64,000 nt of DNA from Bifidobacterium sp. (GTDB taxonomy: Bacteria; Actinomycetota; Actinomycetes; Actinomycetales; Bifidobacteriaceae), in contig JALCCT010000001.1 in NCBI GenBank assembly GCA_022640915.1, positions 186,001-250,000 of the forward strand, written 5' to 3'. Position numbers and translations under genes: made by a program. The notes under the pieces were generated by a model that made no database searches, was not told the origin of the DNA, and worked only from the letters and a program-made list of their open reading frames with translations. Positions 9,825 to 18,331 of the stretch are shown piece by piece (positions within the stretch are counted from its first letter, which is position 1; each line of letters opens with the position of its first letter).

Positions 9825-10160
9825 AGTGGCAACGATAGCGGTACGGCTGCCGCCACGCTAGGAGAAGCGCCATGCCGGAGCGATGACGCGCACGTCCTCA
9901 TTGGCCATCTCCTCACCGTTGCACTGTCGCAAGCGTCATATGAGTACTGCCTGGCTTTTCTGCGCTTCAGAGGGCAATACGGCGGCAGCGCAACACGGTG
10001 ACGATGCAGAGTCACGCTGCGTCAATATTGTGGCAACGCACGAGCACGACGAGATATCTGAGAATTCGCCGACCTATATCATTCATTATGAACACAAAAA
10101 CAAAGAACGAGCACAACAAGACAAAAGTCGATATCTTCGATCTCCGGAAACCGGGCCCTC
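9825..10160. other. Gap between the lipid kinase promoter and the end of the Tad operon
   Basis: About 335 bases. The half near 10020-10140 is visibly AT-richer than its surroundings (runs of AACACAAAAACAAAG type). Possible small ORFs on either strand lack an SD and family resemblance. I see no terminator hairpin for the Tad operon here. Confidence 0.4.
9832..9837 (-). promoter_or_regulatory. -10 box for a leaderless mRNA of the lipid kinase gene
   Basis: On the minus strand TATCGT fits the TANNNT pattern, with exactly 7 nt (TGCCACT) to the ATG at 9824. Transcription would begin at or next to the A of the start codon. Confidence 0.5.
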
Positions 10161-10622
10161 TCAGGAGCAATCTATGGGGCCGGCGCGGGCCGATCTGGAA
10201 ACCCTGGAGATCAACGGCACCCGGGTGCGCACTGAGACCTTGACGCTCACGATCTCGCCGTCAACTCGGCAGGACTCAAGGCGACCCTTATGGGCGAGCG
10301 CGATACTCTTCGCCTCGGTGCAAGGATCCCCTTCGCCATTCCATAGAGATGTTGCGGAGGAAAGCGCCGCGAGGTCGGCCGCGGAACGTGCCCGGGTTTG
10401 CGCAATAAACAAGCTTCCGGCAGCCGCGAGAACGGATAGCATCGTGGCAGCCAGCATGATAAGCGCGACACCTGCCATCGTTCCGGATCCTGGATCATTG
10501 CTGCGAAAACACCGCAGCACCGTGCCCAGCTGCACTTTCCCCGGCGGCGCGGCTTCAGCCAATTCGCCAGCCGCTTTCATCTCCTTAGCTTCCCTGATCT
10601 CTCTCGTTTCTTTGACTTCCAT
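10161..10622 (-). CDS. TadE-like / Rv3654c-type minor pilin-like protein
   Basis: 153 aa, ATG at 10622 with AAAGGAGG 10 nt upstream. A hydrophobic segment (MAGVALIMLAATMLSVLAAA, about residues 49-68) follows a short charged N-terminus and is preceded by GSGT, then QTRARSAADLAALSSATSLW, which is typical of the last gene of actinobacterial Tad clusters (TadF/Rv3654c type). It is expected to be a membrane-anchored minor pilin or pseudopilin. Last gene of the Tad operon, 66 bp after the TadE gene. Confidence 0.75.
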   Translation of the reverse strand: MEVKETREIREAKEMKAAGELAEAAPPGKVQLGTVLRCFRSNDPGSGTMAGVALIMLAATMLSVLAAAGSLFIAQTRARSAADLAALSSATSLWNGEGDPCTEAKSIALAHKGRLESCRVDGEIVSVKVSVRTRVPLISRVSRSARAGPIDCS

Positions 10623-10688
10623 GGTTTCCCGACCTCCTTTCTCTCGCGCCCTTCTCGACTTGCGCCGATTACCAATCGCTATTCGATA

Positions 10689-11168
10689 TCACTGTTCGAC
10701 CCCGGTTGCGGATCCGTGTACATGCGTCGGCAGCACACGCAACGGCCCCGGCAAAACCGGGCACTGGACGTTCACGGTGAACGTTCCTTTCTGGTGTGAA
10801 ACCTTTGTAGCAGCGTCAGCGCCCGCCACCGATCGAGCAATGGCGCTCGCGTCAGCCTCGCCCGAGGTGATCACGAGCTGCCTGGCTGCTACGGCTGCGG
10901 CATCTTGGCAGTCCATACTCACTGTCACGGCCCTAGCGAGCGACATCAGCAGCGCAGCCATGACAATTACCGCCGGCAGCACCATCGCGAATTCAGCCGT
11001 GGCAGCGCCTTGGTCATCAGTGCGAGGCACGTGTGCAAACGATGGCCACAAGGACAACGGCCATCTTCGGCACGATTCATGTCTCCAGTTTGGCTCTCGC
11101 CACCATGTTGGCACCCGCAAGCGCGCCGCGAATCGGCATGCAGCAAGCCGTCTCGCCATGACGATCAC
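10689..11168 (-). CDS. tadE: TadE-family pseudopilin
   Basis: 159 aa if translation starts at the GTG at 11168, which overlaps the stop of the pilin gene (GTGA); ATG at 11159 is an alternative. The TadE hallmark is GAATAEFAMVLPAVIVMAALL around residues 54-74: processing-site-like glycine, glutamate at +5 and a hydrophobic stretch. The remainder is a small extracytoplasmic domain with QDAAAVAARQLV. It would be processed by the prepilin peptidase and assist assembly of the type IVb pilus. Confidence 0.78.
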   Translation of the reverse strand: MIVMARRLAACRFAARLRVPTWWREPNWRHESCRRWPLSLWPSFAHVPRTDDQGAATAEFAMVLPAVIVMAALLMSLARAVTVSMDCQDAAAVAARQLVITSGEADASAIARSVAGADAATKVSHQKGTFTVNVQCPVLPGPLRVLPTHVHGSATGVEQ

Positions 11169-11452
11169 CCCACATTCAGTGCCGTTTTCACCAGATTGCC
11201 GAGCAGCGTCCTGATGGCATCCGATTTGAGTAGCGCCACCAACACGGCTGCGAAACCAGTAGCGGCTACTAGCACGACCGCGTATTCAGCTGTTGCGGCA
11301 CCTTCATCCGCTTCACTGGACAGAGACCTGATCTTGGCGCCGAAGAGCGTCGTTTCACGCCTTGCACTGCACAGCACATCTGCCAACCGGGCTCTGGCAT
11401 ACTGGAAAATACCTGCCTGGCCTTCGATGGTGATGGGAATTCCCGTATTCAT
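11165..11452 (-). CDS. flp: DUF4244 / Flp-type major pilin
   Basis: 95 aa from the ATG at 11452 (MNTGIPITIEG), chosen because AAAGG lies 7 nt upstream; the frame extends 25 codons further without support. DEGAATAEYAVVLVAATGFAA (about 48-68) is the pilin segment: glycine at the cleavage site, Glu at +5, then a hydrophobic helix. The mature pilin would be very short. Overlaps the tadE start by 4 nt, so translation of the two is probably coupled. A motif shared with the tadZ upstream region lies at 11539-11570, pointing to a second promoter just for the pilin. Confidence 0.82.
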   Translation of the reverse strand: MNTGIPITIEGQAGIFQYARARLADVLCSARRETTLFGAKIRSLSSEADEGAATAEYAVVLVAATGFAAVLVALLKSDAIRTLLGNLVKTALNVG

Positions 11453-11538
11453 GATCATTCCTTTCCTTGGCATTACCGGCCGATTCGCCGGTGGTTCCAG
11501 TGTGGCTGAAAGGCGTTGCGGGTGCATCGGGTTCAGGG

Positions 11539-11570
11539 CTATGTGGTCGAAGGGTCAGGGTTGTCCACAA
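11539..11570. promoter_or_regulatory. Conserved motif upstream of the pilin gene (copy B)
   Basis: CTATGTGGTCGAA, 8 unrelated bases, then GTTGTCCACAA. The same arrangement with the same 8-nt gap occurs upstream of tadZ (15312-15343): 13/13 and 10/11 identical. The motif ends 87 bp upstream of the pilin ATG. Its outer parts form an inverted pair (TGTGG...CCACA). Function inferred only. Confidence 0.6.
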
Positions 11571-11632
11571 CCTCGGCATGTCGGGATAGCTGCATCCACA
11601 TATTCGGTAAGTGCCATCCAACGCGCCCGGTT

Positions 11633-12181
11633 TTATGCACCGAAAGAAGCGATGGCCGGGATCACGCCTATGAGGATGAAGGAGGGAAGGAAGCATAGCC
11701 CCGTAGGAATGAGCAAGCGCACCGACAGGCGGGAAGCGCCTTGCTCAATGGCCGCACGATGAGTCTCGTCAGCCTGCTCAATCGCGTTTTCCAGCGGCCC
11801 CACGGGTGAAGCGCCACGATTCCATGCCTCGTCCAAAGCATCGTGCACAACGATCATCGATTGCCCTGCTCGGTGCGCATGCAATGCGCCGTTCCAAGCG
11901 TCTCTCCAGCTGTATCCGCCGTTGAGCGCACAGGCAACCGATGTGAGTGCAGCGCCAAAATCGCCACGGACAATATCGCCTACCGCTTCAAACGCCCTCG
12001 GAAGGGACGATCCCTGCCGCACAGCCACAGCGAGCATCGCCAATACAACGGCATCTGAAGGCATGGGTCGCTGCACCCCCTCGCATCCGAAATCCGGCCC
12101 GGGCAGTGCACGGCGAACCGGACAGCATGCCAACAGGCAGCATACACAGGCGCATATGCTGGATAACATCATGTAGACCAT
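11633..12181 (-). CDS. tadC: Tad pilus inner-membrane platform protein TadC
   Basis: 183 aa from the ATG at 12181 (MVYMMLSSICACVCCLLACC), with GAGGAGAG upstream. It belongs to the type II secretion F-domain family: an N-terminal membrane helix, the cytoplasmic helical domain containing GSSLPRAFEAVGDI, and C-terminal helices (LIPTGLCFLPSFILIGVIP). Shorter than proteobacterial TadC, as usual in Actinobacteria. With TadB it forms the membrane platform on which the TadA ATPase acts. Confidence 0.82.
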   Translation of the reverse strand: MVYMMLSSICACVCCLLACCPVRRALPGPDFGCEGVQRPMPSDAVVLAMLAVAVRQGSSLPRAFEAVGDIVRGDFGAALTSVACALNGGYSWRDAWNGALHAHRAGQSMIVVHDALDEAWNRGASPVGPLENAIEQADETHRAAIEQGASRLSVRLLIPTGLCFLPSFILIGVIPAIASFGA

Positions 12182-12336
12182 GGATTCTCTCCTCGTGGGG
12201 TTCGACTGGGCATATGGTGCACCCACCAGGCAGCTTTGAGTGCCGCATGCCGAACGAACAAAGCGTACAAGTCCATGCGCTGCCCTCTTGGCATATCTGC
12301 GCCTGCCACATCCTTTGTGCTGTTCCCTACCGCACC

Positions 12337-13059
12337 TTATTCCCTACGACTACACCGTTCCTGCCAATGTCCCATGTCTTGAGCGTCGCCCTGCACGCTC
12401 TGCCGCAATGAGTGCAGCAGCAGCCACACCCAGATAAGACCCACCCCATACGCGAGAACACCTACGGCCAGGCATATCCACCCACTGGTCGAGCCCAAGA
12501 GAAATACCAATGGTTTGGCTCCCAGCAATTCACCAAGCAGCAGCGTGACAACAGGAAGCGCAGAGAGAAGCCTAATTGTGGCTTCCGGCATGGTTAGAGC
12601 GCTACGTCGCAGCTTGTGCAACAGCTGCGAACGCCGATACGATGCCGCGACGGCGTCAAGGCAACGACCGGCCTCGCACCCGAGCTGCTCGCCTAAGCGG
12701 TATGCCAGCTCCAACTCTGCAGCGACACTGCTGACCTGTTCTTCCGTCTCCTGTTCCAAGGCTTGCGAGCGCAGGATCGTGCGCAACTCCTCGTAGTTCG
12801 TGAATTGCCGTCCAACGCTCGATTCTTCCGGGCCGGCAGCGGCAACCGCGACGAAAGCCTGCCGCAGCGAAGCCCCCGATCGCACGCGTGCCTTCAGAGC
12901 GGCGAGCATCGCCGCAATGCCGATGCGTTCAGAATCCGTCGCCCGCACGGCGCAGATCATGTGAAGACGCCGCTGCGCACACCAGGAACGCGGTGTCATC
13001 AGCCATGCGAACGAAGCTAACGCGGCACATATAGCCGCTATTGCCACCAGCAACTGCAT
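12337..13059 (-). CDS. tadB: Tad pilus inner-membrane platform protein TadB
   Basis: 240 aa from the ATG at 13059 (MQLLVAIAAICAALASFAWL), GGGAG about 10 nt upstream. A type II secretion F-domain protein: an N-terminal helix, a cytoplasmic domain with SGASLRQAFVAVAAAG and GEQLGCEAGRCLDAVA, and two C-terminal helices (PVVTLLLGELLG; ICLAVGVLAYGVGLIWVWLL). It starts about 95 bp after the end of tadA and lies 156 bp upstream of tadC. Confidence 0.82.
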   Translation of the reverse strand: MQLLVAIAAICAALASFAWLMTPRSWCAQRRLHMICAVRATDSERIGIAAMLAALKARVRSGASLRQAFVAVAAAGPEESSVGRQFTNYEELRTILRSQALEQETEEQVSSVAAELELAYRLGEQLGCEAGRCLDAVAASYRRSQLLHKLRRSALTMPEATIRLLSALPVVTLLLGELLGAKPLVFLLGSTSGWICLAVGVLAYGVGLIWVWLLLHSLRQSVQGDAQDMGHWQERCSRRE

Positions 13060-13153
13060 ACGTATCAGTCTCCCGTTTGCCAGCACAGAGCGAGGAGTCG
13101 ACCTTGGCATCGCCGACGCAGCAAGATCGATATGATCGGCGATGTCGGCACAC

Positions 13154-14161
13154 TCAATCCTGCGCCCATCGTTGTGCGAACTGCTTCCAACGCTCTTCGT
13201 AAACCGGCGGCGCCCTGCCGTCCCAACGTGCCAGAGGAGTGGTGAGCAACATGCCAGATACGACGCGGAAATCACCTATCTGTGTGATGCGGCGCCCAAA
13301 TCGTGTGCGGCACACATGCAAAACGGCGTCAAAAGCGTCCACGGCCAGCATCGTCAAGGTTTGCGGACTCAGCCCGGCAAGCAATCCCAATGCTGTCAAA
13401 CGCGCAGGTACCCGTTCCACACTGTCAGCGTGCAGCGTCGCCATGCCGCCGCGGTGACCTGCGTTGAAAGCACGCAGCAGGTCTGCTATCTCTTCGCCGC
13501 GGCATTCACCGAGAATCACCCGGTCCGGACGCATGCGCAACGTGGCTTTGACCAGTTCGCCAAGCCCTATAGCCCCCGCTCCCTCGACATTCGCCGATCT
13601 GGCCAGCAGCGAAACATGGTCACCACGCCGAATGGCGCCGAGCTCGCGAACTTCTTCGACGCTAACAATGCGCTCCCTCATATCGCAAGCTTCGAGCAGC
13701 GCTTTGAGCAACGTGGTCTTGCCCGCTCCGGTGCCGCCCGTGACGAGGATACTGGCATGGCCCTGCACAAGAGCGCGCAGCACAGCCATCCACGACCTAG
13801 GGAACAGGTTCTGTGAACATAACGCCTCCAAGTCATCCTCCCCGCGTTTGGGCAAACGAATGGATATGGCGGCACCCATCGGCACGATGGGCGCTATCAC
13901 CGCATGGACGCGGATGCCGCTGGCTCCTGAGGCATCGCCTATCGGGCAGGCGTCGTCCAATCTGCAGCCGAGCTGCGCGCAAAGCCGCACCGCGTATTCG
14001 CGTACCACGTCCGGTGAGCGAAAGGGGATACTAGGATGCACCTGCACCATGCCATTCCCGTAATCGGCCCACACACGACCATCGCCGGTCACAGCTATAT
14101 CGGTGAGACCGGGGTCGCGTGCTATATCCTGCAATGGTCCAAGCATCAGTTCCCTGATCAC
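13154..14161 (-). CDS. tadA: Tad/CpaF secretion ATPase TadA
   Basis: 335 aa from a GTG at 14161 that overlaps the tadZ stop (GTGA). This hexameric ATPase powers pilus assembly. Walker A is VTGGTGAGKTTLLKALL near 140-156, the Asp box is RIVSVEEVREL near 170, and Walker B is RPDRVILGECRGEE near 210; the His box is GMATLHADS near 240. The bacterial GspE/CpaF length is kept. The 51 extra codons upstream in frame overlap tadZ and are not used in my reading. Confidence 0.92.
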   Translation of the reverse strand: MIRELMLGPLQDIARDPGLTDIAVTGDGRVWADYGNGMVQVHPSIPFRSPDVVREYAVRLCAQLGCRLDDACPIGDASGASGIRVHAVIAPIVPMGAAISIRLPKRGEDDLEALCSQNLFPRSWMAVLRALVQGHASILVTGGTGAGKTTLLKALLEACDMRERIVSVEEVRELGAIRRGDHVSLLARSANVEGAGAIGLGELVKATLRMRPDRVILGECRGEEIADLLRAFNAGHRGGMATLHADSVERVPARLTALGLLAGLSPQTLTMLAVDAFDAVLHVCRTRFGRRITQIGDFRVVSGMLLTTPLARWDGRAPPVYEERWKQFAQRWAQD

Positions 14162-15234
14162 GATCGGGCACCTTGCGCCAACAGCGCCTCGATCCGCCCC
14201 GCCAACAGACGCACGCAGCCGGCGCTTCCTCTGCCGATACGTTGTATGCCCGCTCCCTCGAGCACACTGCGCCGCAACCGCCGAGAAGACCGAACAGGGC
14301 CAATGACATCGCACGACAAGTAGTCTGCCGCCTCATCCACGCTCAGACTCCCTGCCGCGCCGCGCAGGCCGTGAGGCCGCATGCCAACGATCGACAGCCA
14401 TTCTTTGCGATCCATCGTATTGCGATTCACAACACGCTGACCAGCAATACTGTGAACCACCTTACTGGTGCCATCATCATTACGGCCAGCACCCTCGCAA
14501 TCTGCGGCACCGCGCATCCCAAACCTTTCCATATGGGCTTTTGCACGGCCCAAGCCCAGCACGGAGAGTTCGACCGCCATGACATGCCACGCTTGGGCTA
14601 GCGCCGGCACGGCATCGAGAATGGCCCCGTCAGCCGCATCAACCACCACTACATCATTGACTTCAGCGAGAGCGCAGATAGCCGCCTGCACCTCCCACCA
14701 ATCAGGCATATTGCCGTTCCATGGATTGCAGGCCAGAATGCCGACGTCTTCCCATCTCGGCAAATCGCGATCAAGTGATTTACCGTCCACTATCCCCAAA
14801 GGAGCATCCAACGAACCGAAACGCAAGCCCTCGTTCCCTTCGATGCCAAGCAAAACATCGAGCCCGCCAGCATGTAAATCGGCATCGACCATGGCGCAAG
14901 TCTTCTCGCGCCGCCGCAACTCCCATGACAGCATTGCCCCGAATATGCTCAGTCCAATGCCCCCGATCGGCGAAGTTAGCACGATTACATTGTCTCTGCC
15001 CACTCCGTTGGCCGCCCCGGCACAGACGGTCGCACCCTGCGCCAATATCGATACCGACGACGGCAGTGATGCCGAACCATGTCTCGGGCCTCCTCGTTGC
15101 GTTAAAGGCTCGTTTCTCGTGTCGGCCCCCGATAGCTCATTGCGGGAATCGCCGCACACAGCTTCGTCTCTAGTCCCGCGCACGCTCCCATTCACGCTGC
15201 GGCCAGCAGACGGGGCATAGAACCGTTGGGGCAT
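14158..15234 (-). CDS. tadZ: TadZ/CpaE-like ATPase (septum-site-determining type)
   Basis: 358 aa from the ATG at 15234 (MPQRFYAPSAG), because AGGAG lies 6 nt upstream; several earlier in-frame starts lack this. After a disordered N-terminus of about 95 residues comes a MinD/ParA-like domain: VIVLTSPIGGIGLS in the Walker A position, where the usual lysine is replaced (GIGLS), then VDADLHAGGLDVLLGIE and VVVVDAADG. TadZ proteins often have such a degenerate P-loop and serve as polar localisation factors. First gene of the operon. Confidence 0.82.
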   Translation of the reverse strand: MPQRFYAPSAGRSVNGSVRGTRDEAVCGDSRNELSGADTRNEPLTQRGGPRHGSASLPSSVSILAQGATVCAGAANGVGRDNVIVLTSPIGGIGLSIFGAMLSWELRRREKTCAMVDADLHAGGLDVLLGIEGNEGLRFGSLDAPLGIVDGKSLDRDLPRWEDVGILACNPWNGNMPDWWEVQAAICALAEVNDVVVVDAADGAILDAVPALAQAWHVMAVELSVLGLGRAKAHMERFGMRGAADCEGAGRNDDGTSKVVHSIAGQRVVNRNTMDRKEWLSIVGMRPHGLRGAAGSLSVDEAADYLSCDVIGPVRSSRRLRRSVLEGAGIQRIGRGSAGCVRLLAGRIEALLAQGARS

Positions 15235-15311
15235 CGCCCGCTCCTGTATCGTTGCCGTATCCATAGGCCGATTCAAACGCATGCCGCACACTCTCGCCAA
15301 GCGCTGCGGGA

Positions 15312-15343
15312 CTATGTGGTCGAATGCTTCGAGTTATCCACAA
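15312..15343. promoter_or_regulatory. Conserved motif upstream of tadZ (copy A), containing a DnaA-box-like sequence
   Basis: CTATGTGGTCGAA, 8 variable bases, GTTATCCACAA. The TTATCCACA at 15334-15342 matches the DnaA-box consensus. The motif ends 78 bp upstream of the tadZ ATG and matches copy B upstream of the pilin gene with identical spacing. Confidence 0.6.
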
Positions 15344-15396
15344 TCCCGGGTGTTTCGCGCCTGTGAATCACGGAATCGTGCTCACGCAACGCAAAA

Positions 15397-15422
15397 GGGA
15401 GACCCACCGAAGCGGGTCTCCC
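15397..15422. terminator. Bidirectional-looking intrinsic terminator
   Basis: A perfect 9-bp stem, GGGAGACCC at 15397-15405 and GGGTCTCCC at 15414-15422, with an 8-nt loop, flanked by AAAA before and TTT after. It can work on either strand; on the minus strand it lies 15 bp downstream of the small ORF at 15438-15677. Confidence 0.75.
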
Positions 15423-15437
15423 TTTACAAGTCGAACT

Positions 15438-15677
15438 TCAAGCAGAATCTCTGCACAACCTCATCGTTATAACGGTAAGTCTTTCCATTGCCCGTTCAAC
15501 GTAGCAGCCATCGTGGCTATACACTTTTGTGGGCTTCTGCCTGTTAAGTTTTCCTTGTACTACTATTATGCCAGTTTCTCCGTGCATCGCAAGCAGTTGG
15601 CCGGCTTTTGTGCGGTTATTTTCCCAAGTGTTCGTTCCCATCCAAGAACGCACTGCGTTTGATTCAAACTGTGTCAA
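15438..15677 (-). CDS. Possible small hypothetical protein
   Basis: A 79-aa reading frame starting TTG at 15677, with only AAGG upstream. It lies in an AT-richer stretch where neither neighbour reaches, and it is followed at once by the hairpin at 15397-15422. The sequence (GQLLAMHGETGIIVVQGKLN) matches no family I recognise. The TTG start followed by ACA could also simply be a TTGACA promoter element. The rest of the 15235-15900 gap shows no gene. Confidence 0.3.
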   Translation of the reverse strand: MTQFESNAVRSWMGTNTWENNRTKAGQLLAMHGETGIIVVQGKLNRQKPTKVYSHDGCYVERAMERLTVITMRLCRDSA

Positions 15678-15900
15678 AATACCTTGAGAATGTTCGTTTC
15701 TGTGTATTTTCAGCCTGCAATGACGCTATCGCAGACCTCTTCAGCGTGTCGCAACACCTCCTTCCGAGGCAGGCCTCGGAAGGAAAAACACCGCCAATGC
15801 GCTCGTTCGTTGTGCACTGCCTTACGAACTTCTTTATGAACACGGCACGAATCCGGCGAGTTTGCTTTCATACGGCCAGATCGCCGCCTACAGTAGGAGC

Positions 15901-18138
15901 ATGGCACAGATTTTTGACGCACCCTCCAAGGCATTACTGCGCAGCCAGATCGCCGAGCATATAGCCGAAACCGACAAAGTCGACAGACGTGACGAGCAGG
16001 CCGGCGACGAGCCACTGCCACCTGATCGATTCTTCGACAGGGAGCTGAGCTGGCTCAAGTTCAACCAACGTGTGCTCGAACTGGCACAGGACAACGAACA
16101 GCCCATACTCGAACGCGCCAATTTCGCCGCCATCTTCGCCTCGAACCTAGACGAGTTCTTCATGGTGCGCGTGGCTGGCCTCAAGCGCCGCATCGATTCG
16201 GGCATCGCCGTCACTGCAGCCTCGGGAATGAGCCCGCGCCAGCAGCTGCGCGCGATCAGTGAGGCAGCACACCAGCTGCAGCAGGAGCACGCCCGCACGG
16301 TGATCGACGAGATCATGCCGGCGCTGGAGCTGGAGCATGTCGTGCTGCTCAGCTGGGACAAGCTGAGCATCTCCGAGCAAGAGCGGCTGTCGCGCTATTA
16401 CCGCCAGCAGGTGTTCCCTGTGCTGACTCCCCTAGCGGTCGACCCTGCGCACCCGTTCCCTTATATTTCCGGCGGATCACTCAATCTCGCCGTTTTAGTC
16501 GAGAACCCATCTTCAGGTAAATCGCATTTCGCGCGCGTCAAGATCCCGGGCAACCTCAACCGTCTGCTGCCTGTCGATGACCTGACCGACGAGGAAAGCC
16601 GCGAGGAACGCTTCGGCTTTATCACGATGGAGAATCTCATCATCGCACACCTCGAATCGCTCTTCCCCGGCATGATTATCAAAGAGGCGCGTTCCTTCCG
16701 CGTCACGCGCAATGAGGACATCGACGTCGAAGAGGATGACGCCGAGAACCTGCTCAATGCGATGGAGAAGGAACTGCTGCGCCGCCGCTTCGGGCCGCCG
16801 ATCCGGCTCGAGATCTCCGACACGACCAGCCCGTTCCTCTCCCAGCTGTTGGCCAGCCAGCTGCGCGTAAGCGCTGACGAGGTCTATCGTCTGCCTGCAC
16901 CTCTCGATATGACGGTGCTGTTCGAATTGCAAAGCCTTGACCGGCCGGATCTGAAGTTCCGCCCGTTCATCCCGATCACCAACCGGCAGCTCGCCGAAGT
17001 CGAATCAAGCCGTGCGCCGGATATTTTTGCGGCGATCCGCAGCCACGACATCCTGCTACATCATCCCTACGATTCCTTCTCGACTTCAGTGCAGGCGTTT
17101 CTCGTTCAGGCGGCTGCCGACCCCAAAGTGCTGGCCATAAAGCAGACGCTGTACCGCACCTCAAGCAACTCCCCTATCATCGATGCGCTGGTTGATGCCG
17201 CCCACGCAGGCAAGCAGGTGCTGGCGCTGGTGGAGATCAAGGCCCGCTTTGACGAGGACGCCAACATCGCGTGGGCGCGCAAGCTCGAACGCGCCGGCGT
17301 GCATGTGGTCTACGGCATTGTGGGACTCAAGACTCACTGCAAACTCTCGCTCGTGGTACGCCAGGAGGCCGACGGCCTCAAACGCTACTGCCATGTGGGA
17401 ACCGGTAATTACAATCCCAAGACTGCACGCATCTACACCGATCTGGGCCTGCTGACCTGCGACCCGGTGGTAGGGCAGGATCTCACTCGACTGTTCAACC
17501 AGCTTTCCGGATATGCACCGAAATCGAGCTTCCACCGGTTGCTCGTTGCCCCACGCACCGTGCGCACCGGTCTGATCCAGCGCATCCGCCGCGAAGAGGA
17601 CGCCGCACGCGCCGGCAGGGAGGCCTGGATCAAGATCAAGGTCAATTCCGTCGTGGACGAGAAAACCATCGACGCATTGTACCGCGCAAGCCAGGCAGGA
17701 GTGAACATCGATATCGTCGAACGCGGCATGTGCGCGCTGAAGCCAGGTGTCCCAGGGCTGAGCGACAACGTGCGCGTGCGCTCCATTCTCGGTCGCTTCC
17801 TCGAGCACAGCCGCATCTACGCCTTCGCAAACGCCGAAGGCCCACAGATCGGCGAAGGCCCGGCAGCTGGCCCCGAAGTATGGATCGGCTCCGCTGACCT
17901 TATGCACCGCAACCTCGACCGACGTGTCGAGGCGCTGGTGCGTATCAGCGACCCCGACCAGATCGATGAGCTCATCCGCTACATGGATCTGCAGATGGCC
18001 GACTCCACGATTTCGTGGCATATGCAGGCGGACGGAAAGTATATTCGGCATTCGCATGATGAGGAGAATCGCCCGCTCGTTGACTGCCAGGAATACTTGA
18101 TTCGGACTCATCAGCGCCATCCTCATACGGTGAGCTGA
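15901..18138 (+). CDS. ppk: Polyphosphate kinase
   Basis: 745 aa from the ATG at 15901 ([16 protein letters not shown]). It makes polyphosphate from ATP reversibly. The PPK N domain begins with [20 protein letters not shown] near 40-60; the catalytic PLD-like domains contain [30 protein letters not shown] (phospho-histidine region) and [20 protein letters not shown]. Full length. AGGAG lies only 1 nt before the ATG, while TACAGT lies 6 nt upstream, so the mRNA may be leaderless; a TTG at 15862 is an alternative. Monocistronic in appearance. Confidence 0.94.
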   Translation: MAQIFDAPSKALLRSQIAEHIAETDKVDRRDEQAGDEPLPPDRFFDRELSWLKFNQRVLELAQDNEQPILERANFAAIFASNLDEFFMVRVAGLKRRIDSGIAVTAASGMSPRQQLRAISEAAHQLQQEHARTVIDEIMPALELEHVVLLSWDKLSISEQERLSRYYRQQVFPVLTPLAVDPAHPFPYISGGSLNLAVLVENPSSGKSHFARVKIPGNLNRLLPVDDLTDEESREERFGFITMENLIIAHLESLFPGMIIKEARSFRVTRNEDIDVEEDDAENLLNAMEKELLRRRFGPPIRLEISDTTSPFLSQLLASQLRVSADEVYRLPAPLDMTVLFELQSLDRPDLKFRPFIPITNRQLAEVESSRAPDIFAAIRSHDILLHHPYDSFSTSVQAFLVQAAADPKVLAIKQTLYRTSSNSPIIDALVDAAHAGKQVLALVEIKARFDEDANIAWARKLERAGVHVVYGIVGLKTHCKLSLVVRQEADGLKRYCHVGTGNYNPKTARIYTDLGLLTCDPVVGQDLTRLFNQLSGYAPKSSFHRLLVAPRTVRTGLIQRIRREEDAARAGREAWIKIKVNSVVDEKTIDALYRASQAGVNIDIVERGMCALKPGVPGLSDNVRVRSILGRFLEHSRIYAFANAEGPQIGEGPAAGPEVWIGSADLMHRNLDRRVEALVRISDPDQIDELIRYMDLQMADSTISWHMQADGKYIRHSHDEENRPLVDCQEYLIRTHQRHPHTVS

Positions 18139-18208
18139 CGTCTCGCTGTCTTTTGGATTGCCCATCACCTGCTGATGGCCTCAGACGCATGGAGACGTCG
18201 TAGTATGG

Positions 18209-18286
18209 CACGGTTGTGGATAGGCACAGTCGTGGATAGGCACGGTTGTGGATAGGCACGGTTGTGGATAGGCACAGTCGTCTATG
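18209..18286. repeat. 16-bp tandem repeats with DnaA-box-like cores
   Basis: Four complete units of 16 bp (18209-18224, 18225-18240, 18241-18256, 18257-18272) and a partial fifth (18273-18286). The unit is CACGGTTGTGGATAGG, one unit differing at three bases. Each holds TGTGGATAG, one base from the reverse DnaA box TGTGGATAA. They lie 70-150 bp downstream of ppk and 46 bp or more before the Nudix gene. Confidence 0.85.
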
Positions 18287-18331
18287 CAACGGCCGCGCAA
18301 CGATCAAGCACGCGCAGAAGGGACGGGTCTC

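Noticed and set aside
9883..11214. 443-codon plus-strand frame across the Tad operon
   Set aside because: Overlaps three minus-strand Tad genes with clear pilin features and SDs; the plus-strand translation is Ser/Ala/Thr low complexity.
17161..18168. 335-codon frame opposite the end of ppk
   Set aside because: Antisense to conserved polyphosphate kinase sequence, no SD and no motif.
18209..18286. CRISPR-like array
   Set aside because: The 16-bp units are contiguous with no spacers and there are no cas genes in the window.
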